A stretch of DNA of 20,047 nucleotides from Sinorhizobium arboris LMG 14919. GTDB taxonomy: Bacteria; Pseudomonadota; Alphaproteobacteria; Rhizobiales; Rhizobiaceae. The notes beneath the pieces were generated by a model. It was given only the letters and a program-made list of their open reading frames with translations, made no database searches and was not told the DNA's origin. The translations under genes and the position numbers were made by a program. Below are positions 5,933 to 12,666 of this stretch, one piece after another (positions within the stretch are counted from its first letter, which is position 1; every line of letters begins with the position of its first letter). The DNA lies in the NCBI RefSeq assembly GCF_000427465.1, contig NZ_ATYB01000007.1:1-20047 (forward strand). Reading direction: 5' to 3'.

Positions 5933-6229
5933 CTATGCCAGTTGTTCACCAATGCTCGGCGGGTGCCTCGGTCCGGCTTCCTTGAGCATTGCCAGCATCA
6001 TTTTCTGCGTCATGCCGCGCACCTCGTAACCTTGTGCGCGGGCAGCCTCGATGATGGACTCCAAAGTCGGGTACTCCGCAATGAACGCGCCCAGCCAAAG
6101 GGCGCATTCGTCGGTTTCCGGGTCGGGAAACGCCTGAAGAAAGAACGTCCGCAAGGGCGGATCATAGCCTATCGTCCCCTGCCCGTCCGTTTCAGTGCCG
6201 TTGGTGATTTGCACGGTGTGTCGGCTCAA
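5933..6229 (-). CDS. Hypothetical protein (98 aa), TTG start
   Basis: The frame starts at TTG 6229-6227, with AGAGGAG seven to eight bases upstream and no upstream ATG alternative. The product begins MSRHTVQITNGTETDGQGTI and continues GYDPPLRTFFLQAFPD, DECALWLGAF, then a helical half (TLESIIEAARAQGYEVRGMT). It is soluble, acidic and about 100 residues. Such proteins occur among plasmid-borne gene blocks in rhizobia, but I cannot assign a family. It follows the 148-aa gene on the same strand, separated by a perfect 9-bp hairpin. Confidence 0.7.
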   Translation of the reverse strand: MSRHTVQITNGTETDGQGTIGYDPPLRTFFLQAFPDPETDECALWLGAFIAEYPTLESIIEAARAQGYEVRGMTQKMMLAMLKEAGPRHPPSIGEQLA

Positions 6230-6257
6230 GTGCCTGCTCCTCTTGATCGCCTTTCCG

Positions 6258-6281
6258 GGCCGCGCTGAGAATAGCGCGGCC
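6258..6281 (-). terminator. Perfect 9-bp hairpin between two minus-strand genes
   Basis: GGCCGCGCT (6258-6266), loop GAGAAT, AGCGCGGCC (6273-6281). It lies between the 148-aa gene and the TTG-started 98-aa gene. There is no T-run on either strand, so it may lower rather than end transcription, or stabilise the upstream message. Confidence 0.4.
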
Positions 6282-6319
6282 TATCGCCGGTTGCAGTCCT
6301 AATGGCGTTCGCACGTTTT

Positions 6320-6766
6320 CTAAAGCCGGAAATGCGCGACCAACGCCCGATTGGCGCGGTGGCAGGCAAGGGCATAGGCGACGATTTGCGCGATCAAATC
6401 CGCGTCGGCCGCGCCCGCCCTTTTCGCCCTGTCGGCGAAGTCCTCGGCGAGCTCGCCGTCCTCCTCGCCGACGTGCTTGTTGCCGACTATCCATGAAATC
6501 TGTGCGGTTGGGACTTCGAGACGGGGCTTGATGGGAACCGCAGAAATCGAGCCCTTCCGGGTGCTCGCTGCGGCTCCAGCCTTCTCTGCCTCGGCTTCGG
6601 TCGGGAAATAGGCCATGACCAATTTCCGGCGCTGCGCGTCGGCGGCGCTGATGAAAGCGTGCCTGCCGTCCTCGGTCCTATACAGCGCCCAATCAGCGGC
6701 AGTGCCGCCGAAATAGGGGTCGCCCTGTCCATAAAACTCCATTGCGGAATAGATCGTGTCGACCAT
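6320..6766 (-). CDS. Hypothetical protein (148 aa)
   Basis: ATG 6766 has AAAAGGA about 8 bases upstream. The product begins MVDTIYSAMEFYGQGDPYFG, with a compact N-terminal half (DWALYRTEDGRHAFISAADA) and a helical C-terminal half (EDFADRAKRAGAADADLIAQ). It has no signal peptide or membrane segment. The C-terminal part looks like a small helical bundle. I cannot name the family. It lies 36 bases after the 333-aa gene, so the two are likely co-transcribed with the DUF3846-like gene. Confidence 0.7.
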   Translation of the reverse strand: MVDTIYSAMEFYGQGDPYFGGTAADWALYRTEDGRHAFISAADAQRRKLVMAYFPTEAEAEKAGAAASTRKGSISAVPIKPRLEVPTAQISWIVGNKHVGEEDGELAEDFADRAKRAGAADADLIAQIVAYALACHRANRALVAHFRL

Positions 6767-6802
6767 CGGAAGTGTCCTTTTCTCGGGATTTTGGGCGAGT
6801 GA

Positions 6803-7804
6803 TTAGGCGGCGTTTGCGCCGCTGATCGTCTTCAACACGCGCTGGGCGGCGTAGCGTCCGGACTCGTTCAAGTGCCGTTGCCAAGCGCCCTGCGACGGCG
6901 ACCAGCGGAAGCCGTTTGCCTTCAACACACGCCGCGTCGGGTCGTCCGGCTTGCCGGGAAAGATCAATTGGATGCGCGCAATGTCGGCGTTCTCCTTGAT
7001 CTCGACGGCGCCTGCGCTCGTCTCGACCTCCTGCCTTTGGGTGCCGCGTTCCTTCATCCTTGCAAGCGCCGCAAGGCGTTGCTGCAGGCGGCGGAGCTCG
7101 GCGCGGCTGTTAGCCGTGGTGAAGCCGCGCCGGGACTGCCACGGCGCTAACTTGATGCCTCTGGCTGCGTCGTCAGTGGAAAGGCCGGTATGGGTCACAA
7201 CGGCGGCAATCATGTCCTCTTCGCTGGAAAGCTCCTTCTCCATGCGCCTGATGATCGCGTTCGCGGCTTTCATCCGGTCGATGGAAAGCGCTAACTCCTC
7301 GATCCGCGTCATGATCCGTTGCAAGGCTGACGGATCGCCGGAACGGATTGCCTCATCATCCGCGCCATGCGGGAACGCCTTTCGCTTGGCTGCCTTGCGG
7401 GCCGTCGCCTCGTGCGCCTTCAGATCGGCGCGGCGGGCGTCGGAAATCCGCATGCGCTTTTCATTGCGGGCAACCGGAAAGCGGGCAGGGCCGGTGATAA
7501 ACCAGTTCATGCAACGGCCTTCCGCCGCCCAATACCGCCGGGTCAGGTCAACGTGACGGCGGGCGAAGGCTTCGATTTCAGCCTCCGGAATCGGCTCGCA
7601 AGCCTTGTTCCAGAGCTCCACGAAATAGCGGCCGAACTGATTCAGCCGCCCGGCCAGGTCTGCAAGCTCTGCTTTCGCGCGCCGGTCCGGAAAGTGGGTG
7701 AGCGCATGAAACTGCGGCTCGATGTCCTCCGCCGCAATGGTTGCGGCGAAGGTTCCTGCGACGATGGCGAGGATGTTGTTTTCGAGGGCCGCGATTTTCA
7801 TCAT
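6803..7804 (-). CDS. Plasmid/phage-type hypothetical protein with GFRW C-terminal motif (333 aa)
   Basis: The start overlaps the upstream stop as ATGA (7804-7801), with GGGAGAGG just before it, so translation is coupled to the DUF3846-like gene. The product begins MMKIAALENNILAIVAGTFA. It has a long charged helical middle (residues about 100-270, many Arg, Lys and Glu). Near the C-terminus IQLIFPGKPDDPTRRVLKAN leads into GFRWSPSQGAWQRHL, a motif recurring at the ends of large plasmid and phage polyvalent or DUF3560-like proteins. A role in plasmid biology or anti-restriction is possible but is inference. Confidence 0.75.
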   Translation of the reverse strand: MMKIAALENNILAIVAGTFAATIAAEDIEPQFHALTHFPDRRAKAELADLAGRLNQFGRYFVELWNKACEPIPEAEIEAFARRHVDLTRRYWAAEGRCMNWFITGPARFPVARNEKRMRISDARRADLKAHEATARKAAKRKAFPHGADDEAIRSGDPSALQRIMTRIEELALSIDRMKAANAIIRRMEKELSSEEDMIAAVVTHTGLSTDDAARGIKLAPWQSRRGFTTANSRAELRRLQQRLAALARMKERGTQRQEVETSAGAVEIKENADIARIQLIFPGKPDDPTRRVLKANGFRWSPSQGAWQRHLNESGRYAAQRVLKTISGANAA

Positions 7805-8256
7805 GCCTCTCCCTCGACAAGGGTAGGGGCGCGGCGCTCGATGCGGCATTGCAAACCTGCGAGCGCACCGGCGATGATGATACCGCCCGGCGAAATCTCG
7901 TCTGCTTTTGCAAAAACCGGGTCCAGGACCGGGCGGCAGCATTTGAAATGCTTGGCCGCATCCTCAAGGCTGATGAGGGGGGAGGTGTAAGGCGTGCTGC
8001 CATCACCTCCGACAAGCACTATCCTGCCTGCGATCGGCTGCGGGAAGCCTTCGAAGATCGTGAAGGCGGTCAACCCGTCCTGCAGACCTTCTTCGTCGAC
8101 GAAAAGCGTGTGCCACTCGTCGAACCGCACGACCTCCAGCAGGCGGCAGCCGATAATCGCGTAAAGCGGCCGGATGCCCAGATCGACCTGAAGCTCTATC
8201 GGCTTAAAGATCGTGGTTTCCGGGTCCAGCACATAAGCGGTGTTTGCTCTTACCAT
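7801..8256 (-). CDS. DUF3846-like protein (151 aa)
   Basis: The N-terminal 90 residues follow the DUF3846 layout: an opening strand, IRPLYAIIGCRLLEVVRF, then a short strand pair with the acidic F-V-D-E-E-G turn, then PIAGRIVLVGGDG. The C-terminal third (residues about 95-151, with KCCRPVL and a Gly/Ala stretch) is variable. DUF3846 proteins occur on plasmids, ICEs and phages; function unknown. AAAGGG lies about 9 bases before ATG 8256. It is the first gene of a minus-strand set running to at least 5933, and its stop overlaps the next start. Confidence 0.6.
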   Translation of the reverse strand: MVRANTAYVLDPETTIFKPIELQVDLGIRPLYAIIGCRLLEVVRFDEWHTLFVDEEGLQDGLTAFTIFEGFPQPIAGRIVLVGGDGSTPYTSPLISLEDAAKHFKCCRPVLDPVFAKADEISPGGIIIAGALAGLQCRIERRAPTLVEGEA

Positions 8257-8506
8257 TTTCTAGCCCTTTCCTTTCCGCGAAGCGGTCTAGCGTCTGCCCG
8301 AGGGGCAGGAGCCCCGCTCCTGCTCCCCGAGCTCGCGCGGAGCAGCGGGAGAGAGGGAGGCAAGGGAACAAAACGGAGGGGGTTCGCCCGCCCGAGGTCA
8401 AAGCCGAAGGGGCGACGCAAAATCCGCGCATGCGGATTCGTCGATCCTGCACGGAGCGAGCCGGAGGCGAGGGGAGGAAGGACGGGGAGACCGTTTTTTC
8501 CCTTGT

Positions 8507-8537
8507 GAGGGAGAGAGGGCAGCGCCCTCTTTCCCTC
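8507..8537. repeat. 14-bp stem-loop (one wobble), 3-base loop
   Basis: Bases 8507-8520 (GAGGGAGAGAGGGC) pair with 8524-8537 (GCCCTCTTTCCCTC) around loop AGC, with a single G-T wobble. It is the longest hairpin in the window and lies in non-coding DNA. Confidence 0.45.
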
Positions 8538-8798
8538 CTTCAGGAAGGCAAAGTCGGTCGTCTGGCGGCCGCCATTTAGATACGAGAAGGGCCGCCCTGG
8601 CTCATAGATCAGGACGGCCCCGTGGTGCATGACAAGAAGGGCTAGCGACTTGCCACGACCAACTCTCGATTGTCGTTGCCGGGTTGGCAATATGCTGATT
8701 TCACCGCAAGCTGTAAACGGCTTTCATAGCAATCTGATGCAGTCATCAAGTGAAGGCCGCGCGGCGGCTCTTGCGCAACCGATCGTTACCCTATTGGG

Positions 8799-8823
8799 CG
8801 AAGGCCGCTTTTTGCGGCCTTCG
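8799..8823. terminator. Perfect 10-bp hairpin with T5 loop
   Basis: CGAAGGCCGC (8799-8808), loop TTTTT, GCGGCCTTCG (8814-8823). The stem is terminator-like but neither strand has a T-run after it. No gene ends immediately before it. Confidence 0.35.
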
Positions 8824-8955
8824 TGCCGAAGGCATAGAGCGGGGTCGTGTCCGCGATGCGCCAAATTGATACCACCCAAGACGTTTTGAGGATTCGAAGA
8901 ACACAACCACTTCCATTAAAGTGGTCTGCGCCATGAACAACCACCGGTAGGATGA

Positions 8956-9114
8956 ATGGCAGGACCGTCGCTGGAGCAATGGATCTCGGATCGCGGATTG
9001 CAGCAAGTCAATGATCCGGAGGTTGACAAGCCAGTTTATCGCCTGCCACCCTCCGACGGTCGAATTAGCCTCAGCGCCGCGCTGGAAGAAAGAATCTCCG
9101 CCAGTATCTGGTAA
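8956..9114 (+). CDS. Small hypothetical protein (52 aa)
   Basis: The ATG at 8956 opens a 52-codon frame starting MAGPSLEQWISDRGLQQVND and ending DGRISLSAALEERISASIW. The balanced composition and alternation of charged and hydrophobic residues look like real protein. AGGA lies only about four bases before the ATG, a close ribosome site; ATG 8952 is in another frame. The family is not recognised. It is the first gene right of the hairpin-rich interval. Confidence 0.45.
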   Translation: MAGPSLEQWISDRGLQQVNDPEVDKPVYRLPPSDGRISLSAALEERISASIW

Positions 9115-9183
9115 GCCCGCGAGAAATCTCTCCCGGTCGAAACTGGCGCCCCTGCTTGGTATCGGCGCGTGGTGAGGAGCAGT

Positions 9184-9480
9184 ATGCGGGAGTACTGGTT
9201 TGGCTTACGACCGGGGGCACATCGTCGCTGGGCGATGGCGTTCGACCCGATCGAGTATGGTGCTTTAGGCGGGAGCGGCGAAGCCCTTTCCCAACATGAT
9301 GTAGCGGGCGTGGTTCAGTGGGAATTCTGCAATCCGCCGCGCAATGACAACAAAATAATCAGAAAGATGGTCCATGTTCAAATCTCGCGCGACGAGCTTG
9401 CTTCATCTCAGCATTGCATTGGGCATTCCGTTTTTGCTGATTTTATCATTTTATTTGAACACTTGGATACTATACTTTAA
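9184..9480 (+). CDS. Doubtful hypothetical ORF (98 aa)
   Basis: GAGGAG lies four to five bases before ATG 9184, a good ribosome site. The product starts MREYWFGLRPGAHRRWAMAF and contains NPPRNDNKIIRKMVHV. Its last 35 codons overlap the start of the next gene in another frame, inside an AT-rich stretch that fits that gene better. It may be a short gene whose 3' end was replaced, or a chance frame behind a chance ribosome site. Confidence 0.3.
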   Translation: MREYWFGLRPGAHRRWAMAFDPIEYGALGGSGEALSQHDVAGVVQWEFCNPPRNDNKIIRKMVHVQISRDELASSQHCIGHSVFADFIILFEHLDTIL

Positions 9481-9757
9481 CTACAGAATCTCAGCAGCTG
9501 ATATCAATCAGATAATATATATGATGGACAATTATGAAAGAATGGTCATACGAATTCTGCGATATGTCACACCGATATCTCTGACTTATGTGCTGCTAAA
9601 TTGGCGCGCGATACCGTCCATTCTTATGAGCTCGTCCTATGGGATTGGAATGCAGAGCTATTCACATTACCGAACGAATATTCTCGGCTCGAGGATATTA
9701 TATTGGCGAGAGTTAGTTGAAGAGTGCGAATCTGTACCCCCGGGGAGGCAAGAATGA
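9374..9757 (+). CDS. Hypothetical membrane-anchored protein (127 aa), AT-rich
   Basis: The product begins MFKSRATSLLHLSIALGIPF and has one clear membrane segment (about residues 8-33). A second hydrophobic stretch follows (RYVTPISLTYVLLNW), then a polar, Tyr-rich C-terminus. Base composition is clearly lower in GC than the neighbours, which suggests separate acquisition. No strong ribosome site precedes ATG 9374. The stop overlaps the next start as ATGA. The single or double membrane anchor and the context could fit a small immunity or toxin-like membrane protein, but nothing specific is recognised. Confidence 0.5.
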   Translation: MFKSRATSLLHLSIALGIPFLLILSFYLNTWILYFNYRISAADINQIIYMMDNYERMVIRILRYVTPISLTYVLLNWRAIPSILMSSSYGIGMQSYSHYRTNILGSRILYWRELVEECESVPPGRQE

Positions 9758-9891
9758 GTGACGTAATCCTATTCAGGAAATCGACATCTATGCTCAATAT
9801 GGTGGCACCTACGGGTACTTCGGATACAACTTCGGAGAGTGGGAGTGGCGTTTCGGCGTTGGCGTCCCATTGTCCCCTCCATGGAGGCTAA
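9754..9891 (+). CDS. Small ORF with strong ribosome site, possibly frameshifted (45 aa)
   Basis: GGGGAGG lies five bases before ATG 9754, which overlaps the upstream TGA. The annotated frame gives MSDVILFRKSTSMLNMVAPT and then a Ser/Thr/Gly-rich tail. Another frame over 9768-9890 gives a more convincing peptide: EIDIYAQYGGTYGYFGYNFG followed by EWEWRFGVGVPLSPPWR. That alternation of aromatic and glycine residues looks like beta-barrel strands. A one-base deletion close after the start would join the ribosome site to that frame, so this may be a broken gene. Confidence 0.35.
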   Translation: MSDVILFRKSTSMLNMVAPTGTSDTTSESGSGVSALASHCPLHGG

Positions 9892-9900
9892 CCAACCAAT

Positions 9901-10302
9901 CTAGCACCACCGATCGCTCGTCTCGCCGTCCAGCATCGCGACCGCATCGGCTTCGATACCGCGGCAGATCCCTTCATATTCCGCCAACAGTTCCTCACGG
10001 CGCGGTACCTCCCTGCGGAGCTCGTCGACCATCAATGCAGTGACCTCGTAGACCCTGCAAAGGCTTTGGAAAGCCAACCTGTGGGTGCTCGGGATTTTGT
10101 GGCGATGACGAGGCAGGGCGAGCATAAGTCGTGCTCTACCCGCTCTGATCAAGGCGATCCCTGAGTTTATCTGGTCGCGGAGCATGTCGTCCTCGTCCGG
10201 ATACTCGCCTGCTTCATGGCTGTCCATTGGGTGGCCTATGTGCGTTCGCCACGGGTGGTAATTGATCCAATTGTACCACAACCGCAAATTAGGAGACCAC
10301 AT
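9901..10302 (-). CDS. Hypothetical protein (about 133 aa)
   Basis: The frame is open to ATG 10407, but the first 35 codons look non-coding. From ATG 10302 the product begins MWSPNLRLWYNWINYHPWRT, then an acidic linker (HEAGEYPDEDDML) and two long helices (INSGIALIRAGRARLMLALP and VDELRREVPRREELLAEYEG). The ribosome site is weak for every candidate start; 10227 is also possible. It is soluble, family not recognised, and convergent with the genes to its left. Confidence 0.5.
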   Translation of the reverse strand: MWSPNLRLWYNWINYHPWRTHIGHPMDSHEAGEYPDEDDMLRDQINSGIALIRAGRARLMLALPRHRHKIPSTHRLAFQSLCRVYEVTALMVDELRREVPRREELLAEYEGICRGIEADAVAMLDGETSDRWC

Positions 10303-10679
10303 AGCTCGGGCAGTCTTCCCGTCGCCCTCGAACTCGTGTCGGGAATGAGAGCTTTTTGGTTTCCACAACATAACGAGAGAACCCGCGATCCGGGGGACGA
10401 GGATCACGGGTTAGAGCCGTACTGATACGGGGTGTAGCTTTTGTTGTTGCTGGGCGAGGCTCGGCGCTCCCGCTAGCGACGGCCGTAGAGAACACGCTCA
10501 GCAGCCTCTCCATTGAAACACGCGTGATGCGCGAGATACTGCAGCGGATCGAGGCCAGTCAACGCGACGGCGCGCAGCTGCGGCGCTGACGACTAAGAGT
10601 GGCTCGCCAGTCAAGGGTAGCGCTTGCCTGGTACGATTCGCCGTGCGAGAAATGGTTGCATTGATCTGGAAAGCACAAG
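10303..10679. other. Intergenic stretch with a coding-like tail
   Basis: No complete gene is seen. On the plus strand a frame ending at TGA 10587-10589 closes with SIETRVMREILQRIEASQRD, an amphipathic helical pattern like the end of a real protein. It has no start codon with a ribosome site. It may be the remnant of a gene or a chance frame. The rest shows nothing recognisable. Confidence 0.3.
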
Positions 10680-10940
10680 ATGCCTCCCCCTCGCGACGCC
10701 AGCATGGAAATTATCACATCTGTCGACGGGCTCAGCAGAATCGTTATCGCTGCCCGGCATGACGGCCTCTACACGTGGCGTCACGAGGTCTATTTGCCTC
10801 CGAATCCTGAGTACGGCTTCACAGAAGATTGGGATGCAGAATACCCTTACGGCAACGGGATTTATGCGACGAGAGAGCACGCATTGCAGGACGCGCTCGG
10901 TCAAGTAAAATGGCTGTCGGGGGTGCTCGATCATTCTTGA
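10680..10940 (+). CDS. Hypothetical protein (86 aa)
   Basis: The product has a compact, well-balanced sequence: MEIITSVDGLSRIVIAARHD from residue 9, then YTWRHEVYLPPNPEYGFTED, WDAEYPYGNGIYATREHALQ and a final helix (DALGQVKWLSGVLDHS). This looks like a conserved small rhizobial protein with two strands and a helix; function unknown. GGAAAG lies six bases before ATG 10680. ATG 10704 is an alternative start with no ribosome site. The alpha-CTD-like gene follows 71 bases downstream on the same strand. Confidence 0.65.
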   Translation: MPPPRDASMEIITSVDGLSRIVIAARHDGLYTWRHEVYLPPNPEYGFTEDWDAEYPYGNGIYATREHALQDALGQVKWLSGVLDHS

Positions 10941-11011
10941 TCTGCCTCGCGCTCACTCTCGCTGTCAACACTCCGTTGCGAGATGCGTGTTGCCCTGATC
11001 TTATATCCGGC

Positions 11012-11212
11012 ATGGACACGAAGCTTGCAGACTTGAAACTCAGACCTTGGCTTCTCCGCGAGCTAAACCTCACCGGGTATGATGCGGTCGGAGATCTGCA
11101 ACATCTCCCGAGTGCAGAGCTGCTACGAATACACGGGATGAGCGGACATGACTGGCGTAAGATCGCCCGGGCATTGGGGCGAGAGCCATTCCTTGATCAG
11201 AAGAGACGTTGA
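11012..11212 (+). CDS. Stand-alone RNA polymerase alpha-CTD-like protein (66 aa)
   Basis: The 66 residues are essentially one helix-hairpin-helix domain of the type at the C-terminus of RpoA. L-A-D-L-K-L-R-P-W-L-L-R-E-L is followed by NLTGYDAVGDLQHLPSAELL and RIHGMSGHDWRKIARALG. This matches the alpha-CTD scheme (two helices around a G-..-VGDL turn, then a G-G-x helix). In RpoA that domain binds UP-element DNA and activators. A stand-alone copy could bind DNA or compete with alpha-CTD contacts; this is inference. ATG 11012 was chosen because the domain begins there; upstream codons overlap the previous gene. The ribosome site is weak. Confidence 0.6.
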   Translation: MDTKLADLKLRPWLLRELNLTGYDAVGDLQHLPSAELLRIHGMSGHDWRKIARALGREPFLDQKRR

Positions 11213-11399
11213 GCGTCAGCGCCGACCAATCCGGCCCTTTTCCTTGATTCTGCCCCGCTGGGAGTAAAATATGTGCAAGCGACGTTCGAAGCGGTTCCCT
11301 TGAATGGAACAGGGCGAATAGGCCCAAGCTAGATGATGACAGCGTCGCGACCGGAGCTGCAGCGGACCTTGGCCAATCCTACCTGCAGCTCTATTTGTG

Positions 11400-11639
11400 T
11401 CAGGCCATCTCTCGATCTTGGGGAGCGGGGCTGCCGCCGTCATCGTCCCCGCAATCATCGTCCGGCCACCAGCCCTTCCAATCGTCGCCCAGCGCTTCCT
11501 TCGCCTGGCGACCGTCGAGACGGGCGATGAGCGTCTGCAGCAACTCATGCTCCGAAATGCCGCTCTCCGGCGGCAGGTATGCGGCAATGTCCTTCTGGCA
11601 GTCCCAGATCAACTGCTTCATTTTGCGCGTGTCGGCCAT
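11400..11639 (-). CDS. Hypothetical acidic protein (79 aa)
   Basis: ATG 11639 has GAGGAG seven bases upstream; an upstream ATG at 11669 has none. The product begins MADTRKMKQLIWDCQKDIAA and continues YLPPESGISEHELLQTLIAR, a helical domain. It ends in a highly acidic, probably disordered tail with D-D-D-C-G-D-D-D-G-G. Cytosolic, function unknown. It is divergent from the small gene at 11744. Confidence 0.65.
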   Translation of the reverse strand: MADTRKMKQLIWDCQKDIAAYLPPESGISEHELLQTLIARLDGRQAKEALGDDWKGWWPDDDCGDDDGGSPAPQDREMA

Positions 11640-11743
11640 GATCAGTCTCCTCGGCCGGTCAACACCCAACCTTGCGTGAGATTCCCGCCCTTGTCGTCGC
11701 TCATCCGGCTCCTATTCTTCAATGGAGAACACGGAATGCGAGC

Positions 11744-11923
11744 ATGGCAGACGATCAAGCGAATAGTAAGCGAGGAGCCAGGTCCGATTCCGACCTGGAG
11801 CACGGGGCGAAGCAGACTTCAAGTGGAGTGCTCTCAGCGCGGCTGACGGTGCAGAAGGCAATGCGGGAGGCTGATCCGGGCCGCATCAAGGCCCTGGATT
11901 ACCTTAGCAGGAGGTGGCTGTAA
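11744..11923 (+). CDS. Small hypothetical protein (59 aa)
   Basis: ATG 11744 starts MADDQANSKRGARSDSDLEH. The N-terminal half is polar and disordered; the C-terminal half is helical (LSARLTVQKAMREADPGRIK, ALDYLSRRWL). The ribosome site is weak, and the frame is open upstream to 11672. Its first 13 bases are identical to the start of the DUF3606 pseudogene 209 bases downstream. Function unknown. Confidence 0.4.
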   Translation: MADDQANSKRGARSDSDLEHGAKQTSSGVLSARLTVQKAMREADPGRIKALDYLSRRWL

Positions 11924-11952
11924 CGCCGAGCGCTGCCGGCATGGAGGAAAAC

Positions 11953-12120
11953 ATGGCAGACGATCCTAAGAAGAAAGGCCGCGACCGCGAGCTCGTTTCC
12001 GAACAGGAGCACGAGGTCGCCTACTTAATGAGGATGGCGAAGGTGACGCGGTAGAAGGCGCTTGAGGCGATTTGCGAAGCCGGCCCGAGGTGATGGAATA
12101 TCTCCGTCTCGAAACTGTGC
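11953..12120 (+). pseudogene. DUF3606 pseudogene (TAG plus frameshift)
   Basis: GGAGG lies five bases before ATG 11953, and the first 33 codons (MADDPKKKGRDRELVSEQEH then EVAYLMRMAKVTR) are clearly DUF3606. A TAG at 12052-12054 interrupts the frame where family members continue R-x-QA. Beyond it KALEAICEAGP continues the family pattern, and a shift of frame then gives VMEYLRL, the usual C-terminus. At least two lesions are therefore present. The intact relative is at 349-534. Confidence 0.7.
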
Positions 12121-12121
12121 G

Positions 12122-12643
12122 TCAAATCGGCTCGCGAATCTCGTCTGCGAAGGAGAACGTGAAGGACCGCTCAAATGAGGCTGCATTCGGTTTAATGTCC
12201 TTGAAGTAGGATTTCAGTGGTAGCCCGGTGTCTTTCGAGACCCAAATCCGGACTCGGGCCTTGCCGTATTCAAGTTGTCGATCGTACTCATAGACGTCGG
12301 TCTGCGTAGCACCGACCGACTCTTCGCCGCTCACTTCGCAGTTGGATATTTTTGACATGGGGAATGGCTCTCGCGGGCCGACGCTCCAAGCTTCTTTCCC
12401 GCGGCGCCAGTATTGCTTGGCGTTGATAATGATGAACTCTTCGGTCGACGTATTTCCACTCGAGAAGATGAAAGTTTGGATCACTTTCCCTTTCGCGACG
12501 GCGTCCAGTTTCTTGCCAAGCGCCCGTATGGGCGCGCACCCGTCCTCCGCGGCAGCCGCCGGCAGCACCAGAACTGTCAACCAGGTAAGGGATGCAATCA
12601 GTACAGCTCTCCACTGGTCGGTTCCGTTCGTATAGCTCTCCAC
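12122..12643 (-). CDS. Exported hypothetical protein (173 aa)
   Basis: The likely start is GTG 12643 with GGAGAG six bases upstream; the ATG at 12712 lies inside the nuclease gene. A signal peptide follows (AVLIASLTWLTVLVLPAAAA, cleavage near AAAA-ED). The mature part begins DGCAPIRALGKKLDAVAKGK and continues with alternating strands, including TEEFIIINAKQYWRRGKEAW and VRIWVSKDTGLPLKSYFKD. The VSKDTGLPL-S element is reminiscent of LolA/DUF2092-like periplasmic folds, but that is a guess. It lies 23 bases after the thermonuclease gene and is probably in the same operon. Periplasmic. Confidence 0.7.
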   Translation of the reverse strand: MESYTNGTDQWRAVLIASLTWLTVLVLPAAAAEDGCAPIRALGKKLDAVAKGKVIQTFIFSSGNTSTEEFIIINAKQYWRRGKEAWSVGPREPFPMSKISNCEVSGEESVGATQTDVYEYDRQLEYGKARVRIWVSKDTGLPLKSYFKDIKPNAASFERSFTFSFADEIREPI

Positions 12644-12666
12644 TATTCGCTCTCCCGTTGCCCGCT

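Larger units (their letters stand above)
8257..8955. other. Non-coding, hairpin-rich interval
   Basis: About 700 bases lie between the divergent gene blocks with no frame I can defend; long open frames here have low-complexity Pro/Arg/Ser/Gly translations caused by GC content. The interval has several stems: GCAGGAGC/GCTCCTGC (8305-8323), AATCCGC/GCGGATT (8421-8438), the 14-bp stem at 8507-8537, an 11-bp stem with one wobble (8589-8620) and CGAAGGCCGC/GCGGCCTTCG (8799-8823). Part of it is the leader of the DUF3846 operon. Structured RNA, or an origin or transfer function, is possible but unproven. Confidence 0.4.

Noticed and set aside
8351..8372. GGAAC box as a further EcfG promoter
   Set aside because: The next TT pair lies only 13 bases away and no start codon follows at a suitable distance.
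8250..8690. 146-aa minus-strand ORF in the hairpin-rich interval
   Set aside because: The translation is Pro/Arg/Leu-rich and spans several perfect hairpins; no ribosome site and no family resemblance.
10829..11011. N-terminal extension of the alpha-CTD-like protein, including a signal-like stretch
   Set aside because: It overlaps the 86-aa gene in another frame; the hydrophobic stretch is by-product sequence with no ribosome site.
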